64,000 nt of DNA, from assembly GCA_035311445.1 (NCBI GenBank), contig DATGCX010000451.1, positions 62,001 to 126,000 on the forward strand, in the 5' to 3' direction. Both the position numbers and the translations under genes were made by a program. The first letter of the stretch is position 1; each line of letters opens with the position of its first letter. This document shows, piece after piece, positions 26,562 through 35,732 of the stretch. Origin of the DNA: JAJPKK01 sp035311445 (lineage in GTDB: Bacteria; Pseudomonadota; Alphaproteobacteria; Rhizobiales; Xanthobacteraceae). Under the pieces are notes generated by a model, which was not told the DNA's origin, did not search any database, and saw only the letters and a program-made list of their open reading frames with translations.

Positions 26562-27895
26562 CGGCGATCTTCCAATACGGCCCACAATTCAAGTTCAAGT
26601 TCCGGCCAGTCGCCAGAGAAATGCATGCCGATGGAGCTCGCCGTCGAGAATTCCGGCCACAGCGGTGATTTGCGATCAAAGAAGAAATAGACGTGGTCAG
26701 TGATCGCCCGGATCTGCGGCGGCGGCGTCGGCAAGTGGATGAGTGGCACGCCCGGCAGATGGGCGTGCACGATCTCGTTCATCTTGGTGTTCGGGCCAAC
26801 CTTGAAGAGATGTGGAAACTGGCCCTGGATTTCGGTGAGCGGTCGACGCGCCGCGACCTCGAGCACGAAAGTGGCGTTTCGAAATAACGTGCGGTCGCGG
26901 ATCGTGGAAATGAAGGCATTGTTGGCACGCTCGATGATCTCGAGACGGATCGCGCGGCGGCCGAGCCGGGCGCTGAGGAAATCCTGTAGATCGCGCATTA
27001 CCGGCCCGAACACGTTTTCCAGGTCATCCTGGTCGTAGGCCGGATATTCGCGGGCGCGCCGTTCAGGCGTCGCAAAAGTGGCAAGCTCGCCGACCAGGCG
27101 CAGGAATTCGTCGAACAGCCGCTCGGGGTGCAGATAGCCGGAAGAGCGATAGTGCTTGAGCACCGCAATATGCCGGTTCAAGAGCTGCAGAACGAAGTAA
27201 TCCACACTCTGGAGTCCTCCGCCGGCCGTCGGGTCGGCGGCATAGCGCGCTAATTCCTCAAGCTTGTTGTCGATCCATCCGACCACACGATCGATCCAGC
27301 CACTGACCACCGGGTGGGCGTTACACAGCAGCACCGGCGGCACGTACTTTTCGTCGAACACGATCTGCTTGTCGCGGACTTCCAGCAGGCGGGCGATGCC
27401 GAGGCTGATGTATCCGGGCTTGGGGGTTTTGCGAAGTTCGAAGCCAAGTCGGGGAAACGCGATGTCGACTTCCTCTTCGATACGCAGGGCCGAAGTGGAA
27501 TCGATGAACGTTTCGGAACCAATCATGAAACGCGCGGCGCTGTCGGATTCCCGGTCATCCGCCTCGCGCATGTTGGCGGCCGCGACCGGCATCGATAGCC
27601 ATGCGATCTGCTGTGAGGCAGTGTCCGGCACCAATAACGGCGGCGGCAGCGGGCTGTCGGCCGGAAGATCGAACGGCATGCCGTCCGGCATGACACCTGC
27701 GGCGCGGCGCAATGCGAACTTGCTTTGCTGAGCGAGATCGCGGTCGATTTCCAGATGGGAGAAACCCCACGGATAGGGCGTGGCAAATCGCACCCGCGAT
27801 TCAAGCAGATGCTCATGATAGCGGTCGTTCTGCTGAAAATGGTGGGGCCGAAGGAAGAGGCCTTCGGTCCATGCCACTTTGGTGTACCAGGACAT
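26558..27895 (-). CDS. tssK: T6SS baseplate protein TssK
   Basis: Baseplate component (445 residues) that joins the baseplate to the TssM/TssL membrane complex. The family N-terminus VAWTEGLFLRPHHFQQNDRY is unmistakable, and the C-terminal region (YFFFDRKSPLW, SIGMHFSGDWPELELELWAV) matches the receptor-binding-like end. The stop overlaps the tssL start, indicating coupled translation. Upstream lies a 273-base space with a repeat. Confidence 0.96.
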   Translation of the reverse strand: MSWYTKVAWTEGLFLRPHHFQQNDRYHEHLLESRVRFATPYPWGFSHLEIDRDLAQQSKFALRRAAGVMPDGMPFDLPADSPLPPPLLVPDTASQQIAWLSMPVAAANMREADDRESDSAARFMIGSETFIDSTSALRIEEEVDIAFPRLGFELRKTPKPGYISLGIARLLEVRDKQIVFDEKYVPPVLLCNAHPVVSGWIDRVVGWIDNKLEELARYAADPTAGGGLQSVDYFVLQLLNRHIAVLKHYRSSGYLHPERLFDEFLRLVGELATFATPERRAREYPAYDQDDLENVFGPVMRDLQDFLSARLGRRAIRLEIIERANNAFISTIRDRTLFRNATFVLEVAARRPLTEIQGQFPHLFKVGPNTKMNEIVHAHLPGVPLIHLPTPPPQIRAITDHVYFFFDRKSPLWPEFSTASSIGMHFSGDWPELELELWAVLEDRR

Positions 27896-28007
27896 CAGTT
27901 GTCTCTATTGCCCCCAACGATGGGATGTTCGGGTCCGATTTCCGCTGGATTGCTAATTAGTGTAGCGTCTTTAACGAACGGTTCAGAGTGTAACGTTTCA
28001 GCTTGTA

Positions 28008-28097
28008 GGGTGCGGGCAGGTGGGCACGGCGCGAGAAGCCGTGGCACACAACCGAAGCCCTGCCAGGCGCCTTTGCCCACCCTGCGATGCTCGTGAG
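28008..28097. repeat. Palindromic repeat between tagH and tssK
   Basis: In the 273-base space between tagH and tssK, GTAGGGTGCGGGCAGG at the left faces CCTGCCAGGCG and GCCCACCCTGC at the right, with further internal pairing (CACGGCG / AGCCGTGGC). It resembles the GGGTGGGC-type intergenic repeats of Bradyrhizobium relatives. It separates tssK from upstream genes and may split the message. Confidence 0.5.
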
Positions 28098-28168
28098 TTG
28101 GCCACCCCGCAGTCTCAGATTGATTCAATCCGATCGAGACGCCGCTCTACCGTGTCTACCGTACCTCA

Positions 28169-29629
28169 TTATTCCTCATGGTCATAACAATCGCCGAAAT
28201 AGTCCATGAAGGCATTGAGCATACCGTCCGCATGGCTCTGCGTGCGGGCCTGCCAGCGCGCCACATGGACGTCCCACAAACGGGCCTTGCGCGATCCGAC
28301 CATCGCGGCCAAACCGCGGTCGCCGGTCGTGGTATTCTCGATGACATCGGGATCGAATTCGCCCAGCATGAGCCGCAAGGCGTGCTGCATAGCGGAAAAG
28401 GTTCTGACCTGATGGCTCTTTAAGTCATCGAAACTCTGCGCCAGGGCGCGCCGGGCATCGAGGTAGCTTCTGGTCGGCGGCCCGAACATGATGCGCAGGG
28501 CGTCTTCAGCGCTCGGAGCGAACTTGAGGGGATTATTGTCGAGCGCCTGGACCATTGTCTGGTTGGAGCTGCGGGCGAGGCGTTTGGCCATTTGGCGCGC
28601 CTCAAGGAGTTGCTTCATGTTTTCAGCAACGAGCCGCATCAGTTGACCGAGTTGCTCGGCAAGTTCGGCAGGGTCCCGAGTCGCAAAAGTATCGTCCGGC
28701 AGGCCAGCGCCGCGCGCGAACAGGCGGACGAACTCTTTAGCGGCGGTTTCCGCAGCGCCGACCAGGCCAGGAGTCGCGGAGACAGTCTGGCGCGCCGCTT
28801 CGCACCCATGCAGGGCGCTGCGGTCATCGCGTGCGAATTCGCCTGCCGTCGGCTTTCCCGCCGCAGTTGCGGCGAGCGCCTGAGCGGCGGACACGACGCT
28901 TGCCACAGCCTCCGGGGAGGCGGGCGCCGCGGCTGGCGGCGTCGCCCAAGGACCTTCCGGCTCGGTTGATATCCACACCGGGCGACGAGGGCTCGGTACT
29001 GGAGCGACTTCGAGCGGCGGCGGTAGCGGTTTGGGGGTGCCCTGGGCCCAACTCATGTCGTCGGACGGAGGCGCCGATGACGCGTCCGATGATGCCGGTC
29101 GGCGACCCAATTGTGGCGATATAGACGGTGGCGCTGGCGGCACATCGATCGCCCAATCAAGAAAGTCTGGACGGACGGGTTGCAGGTCGCGCGGTGCCTT
29201 GAGCTGTTTGGGATCAATGGGCGGCGCCACCTCGCCGACGGGATTCCACAGGTCCTCGTAGTTTGGTGCGGCGTCGGGAGGTGGCGCTTCGGGCCCGATC
29301 CCCGGGCCTTCGTTGTCGATGGTCGCCGCAATGATGTAATGGCCGATCGCGAAGCGATCGCCATTGCGCAACCTATGGGGCGCCTTCAGCCGGCTGTCGG
29401 CGCCGTCGAGGAATGTACCGTTGGTTGAGATGTCGTGCAGCCAGTATCCGCCGTCGTGCCACCGCACTTCGCAATGCTTGCCGGAGATGAAGCGGCTGGG
29501 ATCCGGCAGCGTCCAGTCGAGATACTGGTCGCGGCCGATATCGATGCCGCGCTTACCCTGGATCGACATGCTCAGTGGACCGCCGTCCGGGAGGCTCGTC
29601 TGGTTTTCGATTCTAAGCGTCAGGCCCAT
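28169..29629 (-). CDS. tagH: T6SS-associated FHA-domain protein TagH (Fha/ImpI)
   Basis: Phospho-threonine reader of the T6SS phosphorylation switch, 486 residues. The N-terminal FHA domain (about residues 1-105) has the binding-loop motifs IDIGRDQYLDW, SRFISGKHCEVRW and ISTNGTFLDG. A Pro-rich linker follows and the C-terminal 200 residues match the TagH-type domain (DPAELAEQLGQLMRLVAENMK, then LGEFDPDVIE). A longer frame from a TTG 40 codons upstream adds residues outside the fold; the ATG in MGLTLRIENQT begins at the first FHA strand. It is separated from the upstream DUF6931-like gene by over 400 bases. Confidence 0.94.
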   Translation of the reverse strand: MGLTLRIENQTSLPDGGPLSMSIQGKRGIDIGRDQYLDWTLPDPSRFISGKHCEVRWHDGGYWLHDISTNGTFLDGADSRLKAPHRLRNGDRFAIGHYIIAATIDNEGPGIGPEAPPPDAAPNYEDLWNPVGEVAPPIDPKQLKAPRDLQPVRPDFLDWAIDVPPAPPSISPQLGRRPASSDASSAPPSDDMSWAQGTPKPLPPPLEVAPVPSPRRPVWISTEPEGPWATPPAAAPASPEAVASVVSAAQALAATAAGKPTAGEFARDDRSALHGCEAARQTVSATPGLVGAAETAAKEFVRLFARGAGLPDDTFATRDPAELAEQLGQLMRLVAENMKQLLEARQMAKRLARSSNQTMVQALDNNPLKFAPSAEDALRIMFGPPTRSYLDARRALAQSFDDLKSHQVRTFSAMQHALRLMLGEFDPDVIENTTTGDRGLAAMVGSRKARLWDVHVARWQARTQSHADGMLNAFMDYFGDCYDHEE

Positions 29630-29782
29630 CGGCAGCTTCTTTGCGATCGTACCCCGTGCGATCACCCATGGGATCTGCACCAATGCCAAGGCATTGGCGC
29701 ACACCGCTATCCGCGAATACGGTTTAGGTCCAATCCGGCGATCATTCAAGCCACGCCGGCCTTTGGCTGCGCAATGGCTTAA

Positions 29783-29947
29783 CCTCCCCCCGCTCGCGGG
29801 TCGGAATTTGCGCGCTCTTCGCGCTCATTCCGGCGGGTGAGGGGGCCTCTCCACAGGCTCAGACTCGCAGAAAGGCCCCCGCACCCGACCCTCTCCATAG
29901 CCCGTCGAAGACGGGCGTAAACGCCCTGATGGCAAGCGGGGAGAGGG
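29783..29947. repeat. CT-rich composite palindromic repeat, copy 1
   Basis: CCTCCCCCCGCTCGCGGG at one end and GGCAAGCGGGGAGAGGG at the other bracket GTGAGGGGGCCTCTCCAC and AGAAAGGCCCCC arms. The right third (CCCGTCGAAGACGGGCG and after) is almost identical to the 62.2-kb copy. It fills much of the 414-base space between the DUF6931-like gene and tagH; the remainder holds no recognisable signal. Confidence 0.8.
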
Positions 29948-30043
29948 AGCAGCCATGTGCGATTGTCCGGCGGCGAACCTGCGTCGTTGAGATGCACTTT
30001 GATCGCTCGCGTGGAAGCCGCCTCGCACCGATTCCCGATTTTA

Positions 30044-30598
30044 TCACAGCCCGTTTTCCGCAAGCTTTATGCCTTCGGCGATGCAGGCTTGCAGGTAGGC
30101 TGGCAGCTCGTTCTTCTTTTTCGCAAAGTGTGCGCTGAGCTGGACCGCGATGCGAGCCGCCCGCGCGGTCATATAGGGCGGCACCGGCGCCGGCATTTGC
30201 GGATGCGAACTGAGCATTCCGCCCGACCATCCGGCCGCGAGGGCGAGCCAGGTCAACGGGTCATTGCTGTCTGCCTGCATTCCAAGTTCGAGCGCCGCCT
30301 GCCGGTGCTGGTCGTCCGGCTCGTACACCCATGCTTCCGCCATCAGCAGGCACGCGGCCCGGTTCTGTGCGATGTCGCCCAACAGCGTTCTGGCACATCC
30401 GCACGCCCACCAGACCGCCTCGCGTCGCGGCAGCAGGTAGGCGCAAAACGTCACCGCATCCTCGAACTTCTGCGCTTCCACCAGCTTATGCAGAAATGTG
30501 ACCGGGGGGTCGTCGGTCGGCGCCGCCGCGATGTTGGTCACCGATTTGGGAAAAGTCTCGAACAGGGCGCGAGCGGTCGCGAAGCGAACCCGGGACAT
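30044..30598 (-). CDS. T6SS-associated DUF6931-like protein
   Basis: A 184-residue cytoplasmic, Ala- and Trp-rich helical protein next to vgrG. The pattern, with HKLVEAQKFEDAVTFCAYL, EAVWWACGCARTLL and ALAAGWSGGMLSSHPQMP, matches proteins I recall as DUF6931, often beside vgrG in Rhizobiales. It is 11 bases downstream of vgrG, so co-expressed with it. A helper or adaptor for VgrG loading is a reasonable guess; no motif proves this. It is not one of the conserved T6SS core subunits. Confidence 0.75.
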   Translation of the reverse strand: MSRVRFATARALFETFPKSVTNIAAAPTDDPPVTFLHKLVEAQKFEDAVTFCAYLLPRREAVWWACGCARTLLGDIAQNRAACLLMAEAWVYEPDDQHRQAALELGMQADSNDPLTWLALAAGWSGGMLSSHPQMPAPVPPYMTARAARIAVQLSAHFAKKKNELPAYLQACIAEGIKLAENGL

Positions 30599-30609
30599 TG
30601 AAACACGCT

Positions 30610-32517
30610 CTAGGCGGGGATCAACATCGGAACCATGCCGTTGATCAGCACGACGCCATTAAGGTTGATGATCGGCGCGGTGTGGTTGATGGCAGCGCCC
30701 GCCGTGTGATTGATGATGGCCTGTGCCGTATGGTTGATCATCGGCGCTTCCACCGATTTCGCTGCCGGCGTGAGCGTGACAGACGTCATACCTACGGTGT
30801 GGCTGACCGTGAGCATCGCGGTCGTGGTCTGGCTGCCCATCGGGATCGAGATGGTGTGATCGCCCATCTGGATCGTCAGTTGATCGTCGCCATTTTTCAG
30901 CACCGCGCTGCGCGACGGGCTGCCCTTCGGCGGCATGAATTCCTCGCCGATCGTATGGGTCTGGGAATTCTTGACGGTGACGTCGTGATCCTTTTCGGCG
31001 TGCATGCGAATGAGTTCGGCGTCCGCCTTGTCGTCGAACATGAATTCGTTATAGCCGTCGTGGCCCTTTGAGGAATCCGATTTCCAGCCGTGTTGCGTCT
31101 TGTTGGCAGGAAGGTCGTAGGGATGCTTCAGGTCGCCGTTGTAGACGACGCCGGTCACCAGCGGCCGGTCGGGGTCGCCTTCGAGGAATTGGACCACCAC
31201 TTCCATGCCGACGCGCGGGAGGAACTGGCCACCCCATTGCTTGCTGGCATGGACCTGGGCAACCCGGACCGGGCAGCTTTTCTGCGGCTCGCGGTCCCAA
31301 TGGAACTGCACCCAGATCCGGCCGTGCTCGTCGGTGCTGATCTCTTCGCCCTCTTCGCCTTTCTTGGTCACGACTTTGGCGGTCTGTATGCCATGAATGC
31401 GCGACTTCTGCGTCAACGGCAGATTGCGGAACGGCCGATCGCTTTGCAGGAATTCATAGTGCCCGTAGTAGTGTTGATCCGGGTCGCTCTCGTTTCCCCG
31501 ACTGCCGCTGCGATATTGCTGGGTCGCAAACAGGTGGCTGGCGCGTACGACCAGGTATTCCTTGTTTTCCGCCTGCACCGGATGCTTTTCCACCGTGACA
31601 AGCCCACCCGGATAGAGGCAGGGGGCATCGCCATTGGGGTAGCGCCGGCGGTCCAAGGCCTGCTCCGCCTCCAGGCGAAATTGCGCAAACTTTTCACCCT
31701 TCCCTTTGTCGTCATATTTGCCCGGGAAATCATAGATTTCGAGCTTGGAATGGCGATATTTTTCAGACGCTTCCTTGGGCGCCTTCAGATCCTTTTTCGG
31801 CTGCAGGTAATCATAATCGTTGAAATGGACCTTGCCGGTGCGGAATCGGCGCTCCCACGTCCACTCATTGAGGTGCTGCTCCATATGCAGGTTCTTGTCC
31901 ACCAAGGGGTAGTACGGGACGGTGGACAGCTCCGGAATTGGTTTGTGAGAGGACCGTGAATCGGCGAGTACCAGCAGATGCTTGCCGTCCGAGGGCTCGA
32001 AGAAATAGTAGATTCCGAAATGCTCCATGAGCCGAGACACGAACGCCAGGTCGGTCTCGCGGTACTGCACGCAATATTCGATCTTGTCGTAGTCGCCGCT
32101 GGTGCGGAACTCGAAATCGCTGAAGCCCGCCTTCGTGAATACATCCTGGATGATGTCCTTGACGTTCTTGTCGAGGAATATCCGGGAGTCCGCCTTGTGG
32201 CCGAGCAGCCAGAGCCACGGCCGTAGCACCAACCGGTAGTGGAATAAATCCTGTTTCTTGCCAATCCACCGCGCTTCGCTGAGTACGCCATCGTAGATGC
32301 GCTCTTTACCCTTAAAGGCATTGAGCTTGATGGTACATGATTGGCCGATCGCCTTGTCGAAATCGATGTTTTCATCTTCGCTGGCAGCTTCAACGTGGTA
32401 CTCGAACAGCTCGCCAAGCCCTTCGGTGCCCTCGAATCGCACCAGTGCGAGTGCATCCTTCCCAAGTGGCGTCTTGAATTCGGCCACGAACTGGGTCTGA
32501 TCGGGCTTTGCGTTCAT
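30610..32517 (-). CDS. vgrG: T6SS spike protein VgrG (TssI)
   Basis: Trimeric spike at the Hcp tube tip, 635 residues. The gp27-like half begins after MNAKPDQTQF and includes YCVQYRETDLAFVSRLMEHF and GIYYFFEP; the gp5-like OB domain follows with GRIWVQFHWDREP and PRVGMEVVVQFLEGDPDRP. The C-terminus is a beta-helix-type repeat with INHTAQ / INHTAG units and ends shortly after, without a toxin extension, so cargo must be a separate protein. The frame is open 91 codons upstream, but the chosen ATG has GGGAG about 10 bases before it and matches the family start. Confidence 0.96.
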   Translation of the reverse strand: MNAKPDQTQFVAEFKTPLGKDALALVRFEGTEGLGELFEYHVEAASEDENIDFDKAIGQSCTIKLNAFKGKERIYDGVLSEARWIGKKQDLFHYRLVLRPWLWLLGHKADSRIFLDKNVKDIIQDVFTKAGFSDFEFRTSGDYDKIEYCVQYRETDLAFVSRLMEHFGIYYFFEPSDGKHLLVLADSRSSHKPIPELSTVPYYPLVDKNLHMEQHLNEWTWERRFRTGKVHFNDYDYLQPKKDLKAPKEASEKYRHSKLEIYDFPGKYDDKGKGEKFAQFRLEAEQALDRRRYPNGDAPCLYPGGLVTVEKHPVQAENKEYLVVRASHLFATQQYRSGSRGNESDPDQHYYGHYEFLQSDRPFRNLPLTQKSRIHGIQTAKVVTKKGEEGEEISTDEHGRIWVQFHWDREPQKSCPVRVAQVHASKQWGGQFLPRVGMEVVVQFLEGDPDRPLVTGVVYNGDLKHPYDLPANKTQHGWKSDSSKGHDGYNEFMFDDKADAELIRMHAEKDHDVTVKNSQTHTIGEEFMPPKGSPSRSAVLKNGDDQLTIQMGDHTISIPMGSQTTTAMLTVSHTVGMTSVTLTPAAKSVEAPMINHTAQAIINHTAGAAINHTAPIINLNGVVLINGMVPMLIPA

Positions 32518-32925
32518 CTTTTTTTCGCTCCCGCACGGTGATCGTCGAGCGACGATGTGATCGGTCGGTCGACGATATCGAAGCCTGCCAACATAGTCGA
32601 GCGGCGCCCCGATTCGGTTCAGATGACGGAATATGCGCCTTTTTTTGTTGGTGAGCTGATGTACTGACGTTAATACTTGCATCCCGCGGGGCATGACAAG
32701 GCGCGTGATTCCGTGGAGCCTGACAAGGCCATTCTTCAGTTGTCTCGGATGGGCGCTTGGCGCTTGAACCTTAACCCGGACTTCTGCCACTATTTCAAAC
32801 AGGATGGCCTATCCGCATTTTTCAAACAGGTAGCTATCCATCAATGTTAATGCCGCGCGTCAACCTTGTGCTTCTGCCGCCCGCCGTCCATTCGGTCCGG
32901 GCAAGTCGGTTTTTATGAGCAGTGC
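32518..32925. promoter_or_regulatory. Divergent promoter region of the T6SS locus
   Basis: About 400 bases separate vgrG from the nuclease gene and must hold promoters for both T6SS arms. Locally AT-rich stretches (about 32640-32680 and 32805-32850) are candidates. No convincing sigma-54 -24/-12 pair or well-spaced sigma-70 boxes were found by eye. Confidence 0.45.
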
Positions 32926-33966
32926 ATGCCACGACCTTACCGCGAGGATGTCCGCACCCTTTCAGCGCAATATCCTTTTGGGGTTGTTCTTCCTTTTCTG
33001 GGAAAATTTGTCGTTCTGATTTTAGCGAGATGGAGCAAATCCGATTATCGTGACGGGAGGCTCGTCGGTGAGGGCGATATCCGCAAAGCATTGTCGCCCT
33101 TCAGGGGTGACTTTACCGCTATAGACAGAATGAGGCGTTTATTGGCGGACGATACCTCCTTGGCCAATACCGCAAGCCTGCTCAATGCGAGTCAAGTGAT
33201 CGAGGCTGCGACCGCGGCCGTCGCTGCCGGTCACATTTACGCGGTGATTGCCGACGCTTCAGCGGAGCGCGCCGTCCGTCCGCCCATCGACTATCGTGGG
33301 CTTGCAGGCCGCTATCTTTATCCTTCGTCGGGCGGCCCGGGGCAGGAGACCGGGTTTTTCATGTTCCTGCTCCAGTACCTACCCGACCTTTGCTGCGAAG
33401 CCTACAGGCGAATGGCGGGGGCGGGCGATGAGATCGTCCAACTCACCGATCATGGCTATGAATTTCTCTTCGATCTGGGCGCCGAACGTGTCGTCGCGGC
33501 GTTTGGGATCACACAGTATAATCCAGGCCGTCGGGATTCCGGGCGGATGGCCGATTTTCTCGGCCAGGTGACGAGCCGGGCCGAACTGCAGAGAATCGCG
33601 AGCCGGGCCGGTTCAGCGCTGGCTGCGCGCGATCGCCTGGAGAAGGTTCAATTGACGTGGCGTGACCGCTTCTTTCAGACCTACGGGCACAAATACGACC
33701 GCGGACATTTCATGAGCCATCGTCAGGGCGGCGGGCTCGACATCAATTTGTTTCCGCAGCGCGCCGACATCAACCAGGGTCGCACCCGCTTGGGCGCCGA
33801 GTATCGGGCAATGGAAACCGCATGTGTCGCAAAGCCCGGCGCCGCCCCGATCTTTTGCTGCTCGCGTCCCATCTATGATGATGGCAGCTGGGTCCCGGCA
33901 CAGCTTGAATATGCGGTGATCTATAATCCGCATCGAATGAATGTGCGCACCTTTCCGAACAAGTAG
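32926..33966 (+). CDS. Putative T6SS effector: DNA/RNA non-specific endonuclease (DRGH, NUC type)
   Basis: A 346-residue protein whose C-terminal third carries the His-Me finger of the NUC/endonuclease G family: DRGH at residues 258-261 with general base His261, then the strand INLFPQ (Asn274, Gln278), and NQG at 283-285 followed by the acidic helix LGAEYRAME; in this family the second Asn binds the Mg ion. The N-terminal 240 residues are unrecognised and have no signal peptide, PAAR or MIX motif. The gene is the first of the rightward T6SS arm, divergent from vgrG, and six bases before a methyltransferase. These facts suggest an injected nuclease. The ATG at MPRPYREDV is preferred to one 20 codons upstream whose leader is Cys/Arg-rich. 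Activity and secretion are inference. Confidence 0.75.
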   Translation: MPRPYREDVRTLSAQYPFGVVLPFLGKFVVLILARWSKSDYRDGRLVGEGDIRKALSPFRGDFTAIDRMRRLLADDTSLANTASLLNASQVIEAATAAVAAGHIYAVIADASAERAVRPPIDYRGLAGRYLYPSSGGPGQETGFFMFLLQYLPDLCCEAYRRMAGAGDEIVQLTDHGYEFLFDLGAERVVAAFGITQYNPGRRDSGRMADFLGQVTSRAELQRIASRAGSALAARDRLEKVQLTWRDRFFQTYGHKYDRGHFMSHRQGGGLDINLFPQRADINQGRTRLGAEYRAMETACVAKPGAAPIFCCSRPIYDDGSWVPAQLEYAVIYNPHRMNVRTFPNK

Positions 33967-33972
33967 TGGACC

Positions 33973-35508
33973 ATGTCGGCCCCATCCTCGGACAATTTTC
34001 CAATCCGCATCGGCACGCTTGACGCGTTCGCCCAGGTCCGCGGGTTCCTCAACGATATCCAATTCAATGATCGCAACGTCTGCGCGGCGCTGAAGATACG
34101 CGACATCACTGGGTCCCGCGACTTGCAGCCGGATGAAATCGACTGGCGCGCGGTGTCTCCGGCACTGCGCGTTGCCATCAGGTTGTTTGTTCTCGGTGCT
34201 TCCGCACCACGGGAGGATTTCCGAACGATTTGCGGTGACGGGATCTTCGCGGCGCTCAATGCACTTGGGCTGATTCGCGGTGTAAGGCATCGCGACGATA
34301 CCGTTGTATGTCCGGTTTGGCTTTATCCGGTCGACGGCTTCATCGTTGTGTCCGATCGTCGCGATGATCCGGACGGTGAAGCATATCGCCCGCCCATCGA
34401 TGCAGTCTTTCCTGCGCTGGATGCCGGTACACTGAAGCTGCTGCGTCTTCTGCCGGCGACGCTTGGCGATGGGCTTGATCTCTGCGGCGGCTGCGGGGTC
34501 GGCGCGCTACACCTCTCGCGCATCGGTCAGCGGGCCGTTTCCGCGGATATTACGGGCCGAGCATCATTTTTCGCTGCGTTCAACGCGCAGTTGAATGGTG
34601 TGGATATCGAGAGCCTCGAGGGCGATCTGTACGCTCCGGTGATGGGCCGACATTTCGATATCATCGCGGCCCATCCGCCTTGGGTGCCGTCGATCGGGGA
34701 CACCATGGTCTTCCGGGACGGCGGCGACGGCGGGGAGACCATCATCCGTCGCATTGTTGAAGGAATTCCGCAGCATCTGCGTCGGGGCGGCACCGCCGTC
34801 ATCGTCTCGCTCGGGAGGGATACGGTCGAGGCGCCCTACGAACAGCGCGTTCGAGGCTGGCTCAGCAATCCTGGGCGGGACTGCGACGTGATTCTGGGCG
34901 TCGAGAAGATGCTAACCATCGAGGAGGTGGTCGGGTCCGTCCGCAAGCTTCACCTCAAGGATGATCGTCGGCAAGCGGATCGGCTCGCGGCCCATCTCCA
35001 CACGCTGGGAACCGACAAGTTCGTTTATGGCGCCCTGTTCATCCGACGGACCGATGAATTGATTGCACAGCCGCCACTGCGGCTGCGCATGTCGTCGCGT
35101 GCCGCGGCGTCTGATTTCGATCGTCTGTTTGCATGGCGGGGGCAGCGCCGAGATGCGGCTTTCCGCGATTGGATGAAATCGGCCAAGCCGCGGCTTGCGC
35201 CGCATCTCGAGGTGATCAACCGACAAGTGGTGCAAGACGGCACGCTGGCGGTGGGTGAGTCCATACTGAGGGCGGAACACGCATTCTCGACCGCGCTGCA
35301 ACTGGACGGCTGGGTGATACCAATCATCGCCTCGTTCCAGGGTAGCCAAAACGTGGAACAGGTGTTCAACAAAGCTTGCCGATCCGGCAGCTCGCCTGCC
35401 GATTTTACGCTGGACTCGTTCATCGATCTGGTCGGGATGATGGTCGAATACAGTTTTCTCGATATTGACATTCAGAGCGAAATCAAGCGATCGACATGCA
35501 CCGGATAA
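33973..35508 (+). CDS. Class I SAM methyltransferase paired with the nuclease
   Basis: A 511-residue protein. Residues about 1-150 are an unrecognised N-terminal domain; motif I DLCGGCGVG is at 169-177, the acidic strand end is Asp192 (VSADITGRA), and GDLYAPVMGRHFDIIAAHPPW (motif IV HPPW at 234-237) closely follows the pattern of HemK/PrmC-type enzymes, where the motif is NPPY. The C-terminal 150 residues are a separate helical domain. It starts six bases after the nuclease stop, so is translated with it. It may modify or protect against the nuclease, act on a T6SS part, or methylate a small molecule. The substrate cannot be told from sequence. Confidence 0.8.
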   Translation: MSAPSSDNFPIRIGTLDAFAQVRGFLNDIQFNDRNVCAALKIRDITGSRDLQPDEIDWRAVSPALRVAIRLFVLGASAPREDFRTICGDGIFAALNALGLIRGVRHRDDTVVCPVWLYPVDGFIVVSDRRDDPDGEAYRPPIDAVFPALDAGTLKLLRLLPATLGDGLDLCGGCGVGALHLSRIGQRAVSADITGRASFFAAFNAQLNGVDIESLEGDLYAPVMGRHFDIIAAHPPWVPSIGDTMVFRDGGDGGETIIRRIVEGIPQHLRRGGTAVIVSLGRDTVEAPYEQRVRGWLSNPGRDCDVILGVEKMLTIEEVVGSVRKLHLKDDRRQADRLAAHLHTLGTDKFVYGALFIRRTDELIAQPPLRLRMSSRAAASDFDRLFAWRGQRRDAAFRDWMKSAKPRLAPHLEVINRQVVQDGTLAVGESILRAEHAFSTALQLDGWVIPIIASFQGSQNVEQVFNKACRSGSSPADFTLDSFIDLVGMMVEYSFLDIDIQSEIKRSTCTG

Positions 35509-35732
35509 TCTGTTGGAGCAGCAAGGGTCACGATAGGGACGAGGCTCTCTCTACGGCATCGCCATCCTGTGCCCATAAATTTCGAACCGCTTTGAACCGA
35601 ATGGGCGTCAAGCCTCACAAATGAATTCAGAGAATTCTTCAGTTTGATGGGAAGCACGTGCGGTCGCAATGGTCCCGCGACGTGCAGGGTGAATGCAAAA
35701 AAGTAACGAACGTGAAATAGACGTGACAAGTC

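Noticed and set aside
30610..32517. VgrG considered as an evolved VgrG with a C-terminal toxin
   Set aside because: After the gp5-like domain only a short INHTA beta-helix-type tail remains; no extra domain is present.
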